Source: Opitutia bacterium (GTDB lineage: Bacteria; Verrucomicrobiota; Verrucomicrobiia; Opitutales; Seribacteraceae). From it: a stretch of 53,524 nucleotides of DNA. The stretch covers positions 1 through 53,524 of the forward strand of contig JABGWU010000046.1 in NCBI GenBank assembly GCA_018645475.1, read 5' to 3'. Position 1 is the first letter of the stretch; each line of letters opens with the position of its first letter. A program made the translations under genes and the position numbers. Below the pieces are notes generated by a model. That model saw only the letters and a list, made by a program, of their open reading frames with translations. It searched no databases and was not told where the DNA came from. This document shows, piece by piece, positions 1 to 9,417 of the stretch.

Positions 1-2
1 GA

Positions 3-3000
3 ATTTGTAAACAAATTGAAGAAAAAATTTGGGATCTCACTGGTATTAAAGAAATGACTTCATTTGCCCGGGAGAATACCGGAGTTGTGAGTATTCAAGT
101 TGAAAAAGGGAAAGATGCCAAAATACTTGCAGATGAGATCAAAGTGAGAGTTGATGCAATTAATAATTTTCCAGAAGAAGCGGAAAAACCAATTGTGGAA
201 GTTATGACGGCTAAGAGAAGGGTTCTAGCGTTAGCAATTCATGGAAATTGTGATCTAAAATCTCTTCGTAATCTTGCAGAAAAAACTCAGGATGACCTGA
301 CCCAAATTCCTGGAATAACTCAGGTCGAGATTTCGGGAATAAGGAGTCCTGAGATTGGTATTGAACTCTCCGAGCATGCAATGAGAGAGCATGGATTAAG
401 TTTCGACTCGGTTTCTCGATCTCTTTCTCAAAATTCAGTTGATGTTCCTGGAGGAGTAGCAAGAACAACTGCGGGAGAAACTCTCATCAGAACCACAAGT
501 AAAGCACGGGAAGGAAAAGAATTTGATCAAATTGAAATTGTTTCCTCCCCAAACGGTTCTTCCGTCCAACTGAAAGATATTGCATTCGTTAAGGATGCTT
601 TTGAGGACAAGGTATTATACACAACTTTCCAAGGGCAACCTGCCGTCACACTAAGAATATTTCGCGTTGGCAAACAAAGTCCACTCGATATTTCAAAAAA
701 GGTATCCAAATATGTGGAGAATAGAAACTCCAGTCTTCCGGGCGACATAAATATGACCATTTGGCAAGATAGCTCCTACTATTTGCAGGGTCGCTTGGAC
801 ATGATGATCAGAAACGCACAACATGGATTGATACTTGTGTTTCTTGTTTTATCCTTTTTCCTGCGTCCCTCTTTAGCATTTTTTGTGGCTCTCGGCTTAC
901 CGATTTCTTTTATGGGTGCATTCGCAACCATGGGAGTAATTGGTGCATCCATCAACCTGGTGTCATTGTTTGCCTTTATCGTTGTATTAGGAATTCTAGT
1001 AGACGACGCAATTGTAGTCGGTGAATCCGTTTATACATTAGGTAAAAAAGGACTTAGCCCGATAGACGCGTCAATAAGGGGAACTCAATTAGTCGCGATG
1101 CCAGTTACCTTTGCAATTTTAACCAGCGTTGTTGCCTTCGTCCCCCTCCTTTTTCTTCCTGGTTGGCTCGGTAAGCTAATGAAAGATATACCACTTGTGG
1201 TTATTCCCGCTCTATTATTTTCACTGGTTGAATCAAAGTTTATTTTACCCTACCATTTAACATTCTGTAAGTTTAATAAAGGTAGAAAAAATGGGTTCTT
1301 TCGAATGCAGGAATCAATTGCCGATGGACTCGAACGCTTTATCGCGAAAGTTTATTCTCCTTTTTTAAGCCGTTGCCTAAGACTACGATGGCCAGTAGTT
1401 GCCGTTTTTGTGGGAATTCTTATTGTTACTTTTGCACTTATAATCGGCGGTCATGTTAAATCTGTTCGAGGAGTTCCCCCTGTTCCCTCGGATTATATAT
1501 CGGTCAAAATAACAATGCAGGATGGCGTGCCAGCTGCGACTACCGAAAAATCCATCGAATTAGTTGAAGAAGCAAGAATTGAAGTGATCAAATATTTAGA
1601 ATCAATGGGAGAACCAAATCCGTTTAGATATGATATGATAACGATGGGTGCACAGCCATTTTCTGGTGGCCCGAAAAGTTCCTCCAATATCGTGACCGGA
1701 TCAAATATGGGAGAGATAAGTGTCGAACTTATAAAATCTGAAGACCGTACCCGAAGTGCACCACAAATCTCCGCTCTTTGGCGAGAGCGGATCGGTCCGC
1801 TACCAGGAGTTAAACAACTTTATTTTGGAGATGTTGCCGCAGGGGGAACGAAAACAGCACTAGATATTGAAATTGCAGGGCAAGATCTAGAATCCATGAC
1901 TAGGGCTGCGTATCAACTTAAAGAACAACTCAATAAATACCAGGGACTCTTTGATATTTCGGACACCTACTCGGGGGGAAAGAGAGAATTAAAATTGAAT
2001 CTTAATTCAGCAGGGCGTGCCTTGGGGATTACTCAGACTGATCTTGGTCGCCAAGTCCGCCAAGCTTATTACGGAGAAGAAATCCAAAGGATTCAACGTG
2101 ACCGCGAGGAAATAAAAGTGATGCTTCGTTACCCACTTAAGGACAGAAAAAGCCTAAGTGCTCTAGAAAACTTAAGAATACGAACACCCAATGGAATTGA
2201 AGTGCCTTTGGAAGAGATTGCAGAAACTAGCTATGGGCAAGGTTATCCCACAATCAAGAGGTCCGATCGAGCAAGAATTATAAATGTTCAATCCTCAGCA
2301 GATAAATTAATTGCAGACATACCAAGTATTGAGAGAGATTTAGATCAATCTTTCCTACCATCAATTAGAAAAACATTTCCTAAATTAAGATTTTCTTTTG
2401 TGGGGGAACGCAAAGAACAAAATGAAAGTGATTCAAGCCTTGCTCAATCAGGGTGGATCGCACTTTTTATTATTTATGCATTATTAGCGATTCCATTTCG
2501 TTCATATTTTCAACCTCTTTTAGTAATGTCAGTCATTCCATTCGGTTTAATCGGTGCAGTTTTAGGACATTTAGTTTTCTCAATTCCCCTCAGCCAACTA
2601 TCCATGTTTGGAATTGTCGCCTTAACCGGAGTTGTAATCAATGACAGCTTGGTGCTGGTTCACTATGTAAATCAAAAAAGTAAAGAATCGTCACTAATGC
2701 AAGCCACTAGCGATGCGGGAATGGCTAGATTCCGGCCTATTCTTCTTACATCGCTTACTACTTTTGTGGGACTTCTTCCTATTTTATTTGAGCGTAGTTT
2801 ACAGGCTCAATTTCTCAAGCCTATGGCGATTGCAATCGGTTTTGGTGTTCTCTTTGCTACCTTTATTACATTGATCATGGTTCCATGCTTATATCTCATC
2901 CTCGAAGATATTATTCAATTTGTTAAAAAGAGTCTAGGGATAGTCGGTTTAGGTTCGAAAAGTACTTCAAACTCTAGCCTTGCATCCGAAAATAAGATCA

Positions 3001-3011
3001 AACAGTTCTAA
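3..3011 (+). CDS. RND-family efflux transporter, AcrB/MMPL-like inner membrane subunit (5'-truncated by window edge)
   Basis: Open frame continues upstream of the listed ATG to the window edge (ICKQIEEKIWDLTGIKEMTSFARENTG...). RND hallmarks: TM region 'VVLGILVDDAIVVGESVYTLGKKG', duplicated C-terminal TM block 'FGIVALTGVVINDSLVLVHYVN'. Confidence 0.93.
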   Translation: MCKQIEEKIWDLTGIKEMTSFARENTGVVSIQVEKGKDAKILADEIKVRVDAINNFPEEAEKPIVEVMTAKRRVLALAIHGNCDLKSLRNLAEKTQDDLTQIPGITQVEISGIRSPEIGIELSEHAMREHGLSFDSVSRSLSQNSVDVPGGVARTTAGETLIRTTSKAREGKEFDQIEIVSSPNGSSVQLKDIAFVKDAFEDKVLYTTFQGQPAVTLRIFRVGKQSPLDISKKVSKYVENRNSSLPGDINMTIWQDSSYYLQGRLDMMIRNAQHGLILVFLVLSFFLRPSLAFFVALGLPISFMGAFATMGVIGASINLVSLFAFIVVLGILVDDAIVVGESVYTLGKKGLSPIDASIRGTQLVAMPVTFAILTSVVAFVPLLFLPGWLGKLMKDIPLVVIPALLFSLVESKFILPYHLTFCKFNKGRKNGFFRMQESIADGLERFIAKVYSPFLSRCLRLRWPVVAVFVGILIVTFALIIGGHVKSVRGVPPVPSDYISVKITMQDGVPAATTEKSIELVEEARIEVIKYLESMGEPNPFRYDMITMGAQPFSGGPKSSSNIVTGSNMGEISVELIKSEDRTRSAPQISALWRERIGPLPGVKQLYFGDVAAGGTKTALDIEIAGQDLESMTRAAYQLKEQLNKYQGLFDISDTYSGGKRELKLNLNSAGRALGITQTDLGRQVRQAYYGEEIQRIQRDREEIKVMLRYPLKDRKSLSALENLRIRTPNGIEVPLEEIAETSYGQGYPTIKRSDRARIINVQSSADKLIADIPSIERDLDQSFLPSIRKTFPKLRFSFVGERKEQNESDSSLAQSGWIALFIIYALLAIPFRSYFQPLLVMSVIPFGLIGAVLGHLVFSIPLSQLSMFGIVALTGVVINDSLVLVHYVNQKSKESSLMQATSDAGMARFRPILLTSLTTFVGLLPILFERSLQAQFLKPMAIAIGFGVLFATFITLIMVPCLYLILEDIIQFVKKSLGIVGLGSKSTSNSSLASENKIKQF

Positions 3012-3933
3012 ATCCTGAGGCTAATAGTGTTTCAAAAAATGGCTCTGCATTTTCTTTTGCCACCGTCTCAACTTTGACCTTCTCGAAACCTGCATCCTTA
3101 ATCATTTTAAAAAGATCATTCTCAGCAAAACCTAGCCAACGATCATTGTATAACTGCCGGGCCTTCTCAAATTGGTGTTGCTTTAGATCTATAATAATTA
3201 TTTGTCCATCTGGTTTCAGAATACGATTGGCTTCGCGCAATGCCATTTCAGGACATTCAGCGTGATGCAAGGACTGGCTCAATAATACTAAGTCAACCGC
3301 ACAATCATTTAGTGGAACTTTTTCGAGATCCCCTAATTTATAAACCAAATTGGAAAGACCGTTCTTTTTAGCCAGTTCAGTCCCTAATCTAACCATACTC
3401 TTGGATCGGTCTATACAATATACTTTTTTTGCACGCTCTGCCAACAACTGAGAAATCGTGCCTTCTCCTGCACCAAGATCTGCTATTGTTATTTCAGGAA
3501 CCAGACGGAAAAGAAAATGGCCGATCGCATCCCAAGAACGACCGGGCACATAGTTTTTACCTAACCGTTCAGCGACCTCATCAAAATATTGTTCACTTGC
3601 ACGTCTTCTTCTTTCAATAATTCTCTGAAGCGAGGATTGATCAGATTCCCAAAAGTCTTCATCCGATTCAGCATCTAAAGCAAGACGAACAATTTCAAAA
3701 TGGGTGGAAGAATCGAGGGATAAAATGTAAAATGTTTTTTTTCTTTCCTTTCGATCTGCCACCATGTTGTGCCTTCTAAGTAAAGCTAGATGACTTGAGA
3801 TCCGGGACTGCCCCATTTCAAGAATCTCCTGCAATTCAGCCACGGATAATTCTTTTTGATCCAAAAGTCTGAGCATTCGTAATCTGGTACTGTCAGATAA
3901 TACCTGGAGAACTTCAGTTACTTTTATTGTCAT
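2998..3933 (-). CDS. ArsR-family HTH regulator fused to SAM-dependent methyltransferase (Methyltransf_11 type)
   Basis: N-terminal winged HTH 'VLSDSTRLRMLRLLDQKELSVAELQEILEMGQSRISSHLALLRR'; C-terminal SAM-binding 'ITIADLGAGEGTISQLLAERAKKVYCIDRS'. Confidence 0.88.
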   Translation of the reverse strand: MTIKVTEVLQVLSDSTRLRMLRLLDQKELSVAELQEILEMGQSRISSHLALLRRHNMVADRKERKKTFYILSLDSSTHFEIVRLALDAESDEDFWESDQSSLQRIIERRRRASEQYFDEVAERLGKNYVPGRSWDAIGHFLFRLVPEITIADLGAGEGTISQLLAERAKKVYCIDRSKSMVRLGTELAKKNGLSNLVYKLGDLEKVPLNDCAVDLVLLSQSLHHAECPEMALREANRILKPDGQIIIIDLKQHQFEKARQLYNDRWLGFAENDLFKMIKDAGFEKVKVETVAKENAEPFFETLLASGFRTV

Positions 3934-4028
3934 ACCTTCTTAGGATTTCCTAAAGAGGTGATCTTTGGCAAATCTCTTTTTAATAATGTGGATTAATTTA
4001 AACCAAAAACCACATCATAAAATTCGAA

Positions 4029-5912
4029 TTATTTCTTATCAACCCAACGAGATAATCCTTTAACTTTCCATGTTTGGATATTACCAGCAACATCAGTTTC
4101 AACAATATCTTCAATCTTCTTTCCGAGGAGCATTTGCCCTAATGGAGTAAGGTAAGAAAGAATATTGTTATCAGGATCACTATCCCATGCACCAAGTACT
4201 GTGTAACTTTGAGAACCGGAGGTAGATTGATCAACTAATTCAACGATCGAACCAATTCCAATTGAATCGGCAGGAGCATCAGAAAAATCTGTTGGTTTAG
4301 CTCGCATAATTTCAGCCTGCAATTCGGACTGTCTTGCAAGAAGTATCTTTTGTTCATCTTTAGCCATGTGATACTCAGCATTTTCTCGCAAATCTCCGTG
4401 TTCACGTGCAGCTTCAATCGCAAGTGAATTCTCAGGAATCTTTATTTTTGTTAATTCGTCCAAATCCTCAATCTTTCGATCGTAGCTGACTTGAGATACA
4501 ATCAAAGAATCATCAGTAACAGTGGAACTACCTGATGAACTACTATTGGCACCACCATCTAATAAACCCTGAATTTCAGGATGCCTTTTAATGAAACGTG
4601 CAAGCAAAGATCTTTTGCTTAGATCTTCAAAACCAGGATTAAGAAGAAGCGCTTGTGCAAGGTCTTGGGCATTTTCAGCACTCCCCTTGCTTAGAATGTC
4701 TGGAAGTAGTTCTTTGTCATCCGAAAGAATTTCTGCCAATGGAATCCTGCGCGTTGTTGCATTTTGCAGAGACTCATAATCAATGGCTGAAAATACAGCA
4801 GTGAGCAACTTGGGATTTATCAAATCCTTAAGCAAGTCTTTAAATTTAACCAATTCACGAAATTTCAACATCCACAATAAAACAGGTGCTTTTAAAGTCT
4901 GTTCATCTAGGCAATTGGATAAAGATTTTATAAGTAATTTCGATTCTTCACGATCAATAAGAAAATGAGCACACTCTCCAGAAAACTTAACAGAAGTATG
5001 TTGAAGTAAATTGACTATAATCGACTTCCAATTGTCTGAATAAACTCGGGTTACCAAGTCTAAAAAGCGACCATGGAATTTAGTTGGTAATTGATTTGCT
5101 AATCGAGGTAAGTCATCTTCACACTCGTGCAAGATAGAAGCAGATGTGGGTTCTAATTTCTCCACATCCTCTTCAACATCTCTCGCCAAATTGTTTCGAA
5201 CCCAAATTCCGTACAAACGATCAGATTCACTTAAATTACGTGCTTCTAATATCGCACTGGTTAAATCTTCCAAAACTTGTGGGAGATCAGCCTGAAGGTC
5301 TTCTTTTTCAGAAGCTAAATCATAAAGTTTTTCCGCCAAGGCAATTTTTTGTTTTGATCTTTTTTCGTCAAAGAAATCCTGAAGGATTTCCTGTTCAGGC
5401 TTAACGGGCTCGTCCCTCAAAACATATGGTTCTGTCTTTTTGTTTGGAACGGCAACCCGAGGGTCTTTGACTAATAGTTTTTTGGTTGCGGTCCACCATT
5501 TCTTTCCTTTGGCAGCACCAAAAAGAAAACCCAAAATTCTTTCAATATCACGATTAGCAGCACACCCATCTTCAAATTTAGTTAAAATCTCAATAATTAA
5601 ATCTACGGGCATTTTTTTGGCCATCAGATCAATTTCTTCTGGACTTGAACGATGACGCGAAATGATGTGGTCATCTTCAAGTACTTCAATTTTTCCAAGA
5701 CAGAAAATGGGATCCATTGCGTGGCTTTTCCGTTCACCTTCTTCAAAATCAATAAGCAACATACCACGATCTGAATCAAAGCCGGTTATTTTACCAAGGC
5801 CCCAACTCCGATGGATGCATGAGGCACCTTCAGTCATAGCCTCTAAGGCTGGGCGTGAAGATTCAAGAGAAGGATCTTTTTCGATCAATTGATCGATATT
5901 TTCAACATTCAT
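4029..5912 (-). CDS. greA: GreA-type transcription elongation factor with a long N-terminal extension
   Basis: C-terminal GreA signature 'AAREHGDLRENAEYHMAKDEQ' and 'IGIGSIVELVD...YLTPLGQMLLGKKIEDIV'; about 450 aa upstream with a 'GASCIHRSWGLGKITGFDSDRGMLLIDFEEG' beta-rich start. Confidence 0.85.
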   Translation of the reverse strand: MNVENIDQLIEKDPSLESSRPALEAMTEGASCIHRSWGLGKITGFDSDRGMLLIDFEEGERKSHAMDPIFCLGKIEVLEDDHIISRHRSSPEEIDLMAKKMPVDLIIEILTKFEDGCAANRDIERILGFLFGAAKGKKWWTATKKLLVKDPRVAVPNKKTEPYVLRDEPVKPEQEILQDFFDEKRSKQKIALAEKLYDLASEKEDLQADLPQVLEDLTSAILEARNLSESDRLYGIWVRNNLARDVEEDVEKLEPTSASILHECEDDLPRLANQLPTKFHGRFLDLVTRVYSDNWKSIIVNLLQHTSVKFSGECAHFLIDREESKLLIKSLSNCLDEQTLKAPVLLWMLKFRELVKFKDLLKDLINPKLLTAVFSAIDYESLQNATTRRIPLAEILSDDKELLPDILSKGSAENAQDLAQALLLNPGFEDLSKRSLLARFIKRHPEIQGLLDGGANSSSSGSSTVTDDSLIVSQVSYDRKIEDLDELTKIKIPENSLAIEAAREHGDLRENAEYHMAKDEQKILLARQSELQAEIMRAKPTDFSDAPADSIGIGSIVELVDQSTSGSQSYTVLGAWDSDPDNNILSYLTPLGQMLLGKKIEDIVETDVAGNIQTWKVKGLSRWVDKK

Positions 5913-6026
5913 TCAGGTTCGGCGGGTAAGATGTAGCTTGGCGATTGTTAAGATAAAGAAAAGATCCTATCATATGTTTAACATAAGAAATAGCGAGCGA
6001 AAAGGTACTAAGAATTGAATGATTTT

Positions 6027-7367
6027 TTATTGCGAGTTTGCATTGGGTTGTGGAACACGAAATAAAAAATAGGCGGGAACAAGCAAAAACAGTGCACCTG
6101 CCAAATATGCTGTTGATGATCCATACTTAAAATATACTGTTCCCGCGATCAATGGACCAATGGCTCTCGCCATTGAACCGGATGAACGAAATACACCTAA
6201 ATGAAACCCCTGGTCCTGATCGCTAGAATATAAGGATGTTAATGATGTCAATGTTGGGCTTATAAAAGCCACTCCGGTTGACATTAAAAACAATGCAAAA
6301 TAAAACCAACCTTCATCATTACTGAATGACAACATAGTGAAAGCAAAAAGACCTATAAATATACCAAGTAATGCCATTCGTTTCTCGCCAATTGTTCCAA
6401 CAAACCTTCTGACAAAAAAACCCTGAGCGAAAATTAATGTTATTCCAATAAGTAAGAACATTTTGGCTATATCAATAGGTGCATATAAAAATCTCTCAAC
6501 AGACAAAAATGTTAATGTGAATTCCATACCTGAAAAAGAAATCATATAAAAAAGATAGGCCAGACAAGTATTACTTACAGCACTATCCTTGATTTCCCCT
6601 AGCTGAAAAATTACTGGTTTTGGCTGTACACCCTTTCCTCTTTTTTCTTGGGGTAAGGTTTCCTTGAAAGAAAATGTTAACCAAGTCCAATTTATAACAG
6701 CGAGGCAAAAACTGATCAATGCCGCGAGTGAAAAAGGATTGAATCCAAATACGGATCCACTCTCATTGCCCCAAGGCCACTGAGATGCATAACCCCCAAG
6801 CGCCGGACCTATTATGAATCCCAGACCAAAGGCCACGCCAACAAACGCCATTCCTTTTGATCTTGATTCACGCGATGTAACATCTGCAATTGATGCAGTT
6901 GCCACGGATAAATTTCCGCTCGCAACCCCACCGAGAATACGAGAAATTACCAAAACCCAAAAATCACCAGCAAAAATCCACAATAGATATCCCAGGCAAG
7001 TTCCTCCAAGAGTAAACATGAGGACTGGTCGCCTGCCAATCTTGTCGGAAAGTCGACCCCAAACTGGAGCAAAAAAGAATTGTAAAATTGCATATAGAGA
7101 GCCAAGAGCTCCTCCAAAAATAACAGTTTCAAAACGAAAGCTCGAGTTTTGACTGTTCCCCTCAAATGCCAATCCGTGTATCAAGGTTACAAAGTCAGTT
7201 AGTACTCCTCCTCCAAGAAAACTCTCCCGATTCAAATAGTGATCAAGCATTGCAGGAAAAAGTGGGAAAATTACCGAAAATCCGACCATATCCAGAAAAA
7301 TAGTTAAAAAGATAACACCGAAAGTTGCCCGTTTTCTTTTAGCCATTTCTTTTTCTGTTTCGGTCAT
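6027..7367 (-). CDS. MFS transporter (TetA-like)
   Basis: 12-TM-like hydrophobic pattern, MFS motif A '[14 protein letters not shown]', '[22 protein letters not shown]'. Overlaps coaD by 4 bp. Confidence 0.9.
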   Translation of the reverse strand: MTETEKEMAKRKRATFGVIFLTIFLDMVGFSVIFPLFPAMLDHYLNRESFLGGGVLTDFVTLIHGLAFEGNSQNSSFRFETVIFGGALGSLYAILQFFFAPVWGRLSDKIGRRPVLMFTLGGTCLGYLLWIFAGDFWVLVISRILGGVASGNLSVATASIADVTSRESRSKGMAFVGVAFGLGFIIGPALGGYASQWPWGNESGSVFGFNPFSLAALISFCLAVINWTWLTFSFKETLPQEKRGKGVQPKPVIFQLGEIKDSAVSNTCLAYLFYMISFSGMEFTLTFLSVERFLYAPIDIAKMFLLIGITLIFAQGFFVRRFVGTIGEKRMALLGIFIGLFAFTMLSFSNDEGWFYFALFLMSTGVAFISPTLTSLTSLYSSDQDQGFHLGVFRSSGSMARAIGPLIAGTVYFKYGSSTAYLAGALFLLVPAYFLFRVPQPNANSQ

Positions 7368-7873
7368 TTATCTCCTCCTTTTTCTACTTGTTTTTGGTGA
7401 GAAAGATCCCTCAAGGCTACTGATACATTATTGGGGACGAGTTCAGTTTCACGGTTACCAAAAAGATGAACCTGCTTAATTAAACTCGAACTTGTGTAAA
7501 AATATTTTTCGTTTGGCATTAAGAAAATAGTTTCTAAGTCAGAATCCAGATGACGGTTCATCTGAGCCATCTGGAATTCATATTCAAAATCTGAAACAGC
7601 TCGTAACCCTCTTACCACAACACTTGCACTATTTTCTTTAGCGTAATCGACAAGTAATCCGCTGAAAGACTCAACCGACGCATTTGTTAAACCCGAGATA
7701 TTTTCGACTAAAAGTTTAACTCGAGTATCGCAATCAAATGCAGTTTTCTTATCCAAGTTATCCGCAGACACAGCTACAATTACCTTATCGAAGATTTTAG
7801 AGGCTCGTTCTAAAACATCAAGGTGTCCATAAGTAACTGGATCAAAAGTACCTGGATATATCGCAATGGTCAT
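7364..7873 (-). CDS. coaD: phosphopantetheine adenylyltransferase
   Basis: '[33 protein letters not shown]' nucleotidyltransferase motif and '[24 protein letters not shown]'. Confidence 0.96.
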   Translation of the reverse strand: MTIAIYPGTFDPVTYGHLDVLERASKIFDKVIVAVSADNLDKKTAFDCDTRVKLLVENISGLTNASVESFSGLLVDYAKENSASVVVRGLRAVSDFEYEFQMAQMNRHLDSDLETIFLMPNEKYFYTSSSLIKQVHLFGNRETELVPNNVSVALRDLSHQKQVEKGGDK

Positions 7874-7977
7874 AAAAGAAAAGAATTAACAATAGCTAAG
7901 AATCAGAACAAGTCCACAACCAAGGATGCCTTGTGATTGCAAAAACAATTTAAGCATGTATTTTAAAATTTCTTTAG

Positions 7978-8589
7978 ATGAATCTTCCTAATCTACTCAC
8001 ACTATCCCGAATCCCCCTAATGTTGGTGGTAATCGCCTGCTTGTACCCATCTCAAGAAACCTCCCTACCCTGGTTGCGAACCTGTGCACTTCTCATTTTT
8101 CTTTTTGCCGCACTAACAGATTGGTTAGATGGATGGTTAGCTAGAAAATTTGGACAAGTTTCAGAGTTTGGTAAGTTTATGGATGCACTATCTGATAAAG
8201 TTTTAACATTAGGCATGTTTATAAGCCTATTGGTGCTGGACGAAATTGGCCGTTGGGCACTTTTCCCTGTTTTACTGATTTTATCGCGTGAATTCTTAAT
8301 TACTGGTTTAAGACTGGTTGCCGCGGGTCGTGGAAAAACTCTTGCGGCCGAGAAAGTTGGGAAAATAAAAACAGTCATCCAGTTAACCTGCATTTGCCTT
8401 TTTCTTGGAAAAATGGCCGTAGAAAAAGACTTCACCGAAGTTTTTTCACCTGAGCTTCAAGATAATCTTACCCAAATTTTACTATTAGGAGGTAGAATTA
8501 CTTTAATTGCGGCGACAATCATAACTGTTTTGTCTGGAATCTTATACCTGGCCAAGTATTGGAGATTTTTCATTGATGAAAATGAATAA
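7978..8589 (+). CDS. pgsA: CDP-diacylglycerol--glycerol-3-phosphate 3-phosphatidyltransferase
   Basis: CDP-alcohol phosphatidyltransferase motif 'DWLDGWLARKFGQVSEFGKFMDALSDKV'; N-term 'NLPNLLTLSRIPLM'. Confidence 0.95.
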   Translation: MNLPNLLTLSRIPLMLVVIACLYPSQETSLPWLRTCALLIFLFAALTDWLDGWLARKFGQVSEFGKFMDALSDKVLTLGMFISLLVLDEIGRWALFPVLLILSREFLITGLRLVAAGRGKTLAAEKVGKIKTVIQLTCICLFLGKMAVEKDFTEVFSPELQDNLTQILLLGGRITLIAATIITVLSGILYLAKYWRFFIDENE

Positions 8590-9083
8590 TGGATTTTTTC
8601 ATTAAATCCTTATCTACCCTTGGTCCCATTGGTAGAAAATTACCCGCCCCTGGGACATTTGGCTCAATCGCAGGATTATTGGTATTCTCAACCCTTATTT
8701 GGTTCACATCTTTTTCACCAATTTATATTCTTGGCTCATTTGGGATTCTCTTTTTATTAGGAATCCCTCTGTGCACCCGAGCTGAAATTCTTCTCACAAA
8801 AGCGGATCCTCCAGAAGTGATTTGGGATGAATTCACTGCAATTCCACTTGTATTTATCTTTTGCCTCGAGGATATAAACCCTGACAATTTTTATAGATCC
8901 TTACTTTTTCTGTGTGTGGGATTTATTTTTTTTCGATTTTTTGATATCGCAAAACCAATTGGAATCCAAAAGCTCCAATCCTTGCCGAAAGGGTACGGAG
9001 TTATGATTGATGACTTAGCGGCTGCTCTTATTTCGGCTTGCCTGCTTTTTCTGTTCAAAACTTTTTCTTTGTCTTTTTTATAA
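8589..9083 (+). CDS. pgpA: phosphatidylglycerophosphatase A
   Basis: 'LPAPGTFGSIAGL', 'PPEVIWDEFTAIPLV', 'FRFFDIAKPIGIQKLQSLPKGYGVMIDDLAAAL'. Start overlaps pgsA stop by 1 nt. Confidence 0.93.
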   Translation: MDFFIKSLSTLGPIGRKLPAPGTFGSIAGLLVFSTLIWFTSFSPIYILGSFGILFLLGIPLCTRAEILLTKADPPEVIWDEFTAIPLVFIFCLEDINPDNFYRSLLFLCVGFIFFRFFDIAKPIGIQKLQSLPKGYGVMIDDLAAALISACLLFLFKTFSLSFL

Positions 9084-9107
9084 TTTACTCTTCTAATTTA
9101 TGGATTG

Positions 9108-9407
9108 ATGAGTGATTCGGGAGAAAACAGCACAGAAAAAGACATTTCTTTTACCCTTGAAGTTTCTAACAAAATGGGCATTCACGCCCGACCCGCCGCA
9201 ATGATCGTTCGAATTTCGTCTCGATTCGAAGGAGATATTTGGGTCGAAAAAGACGGGGAAAAAGTAAATGCAAAAAGCATTATGGGAATAATGATGCTCG
9301 CCGCATCCAAAGGGACAGTCTTAACTTTTCATGTTAACTCTAATAAATGTGATGATTTTCAAAAAGAAATGAGCGAACTCTTCAGTTCGAAATTTCAAGA
9401 CGAATAA
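9108..9407 (+). CDS. HPr family phosphocarrier protein
   Basis: 'NKMGIHARPAAMIVRISSRF' (His15 region) and 'NAKSIMGIMMLAASKGT' (Ser46 region). The ORF-track start at 9105 is TTG; ATG at 9108 preferred. Confidence 0.93.
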   Translation: MSDSGENSTEKDISFTLEVSNKMGIHARPAAMIVRISSRFEGDIWVEKDGEKVNAKSIMGIMMLAASKGTVLTFHVNSNKCDDFQKEMSELFSSKFQDE

Positions 9408-9417
9408 ATTCCCTTCT

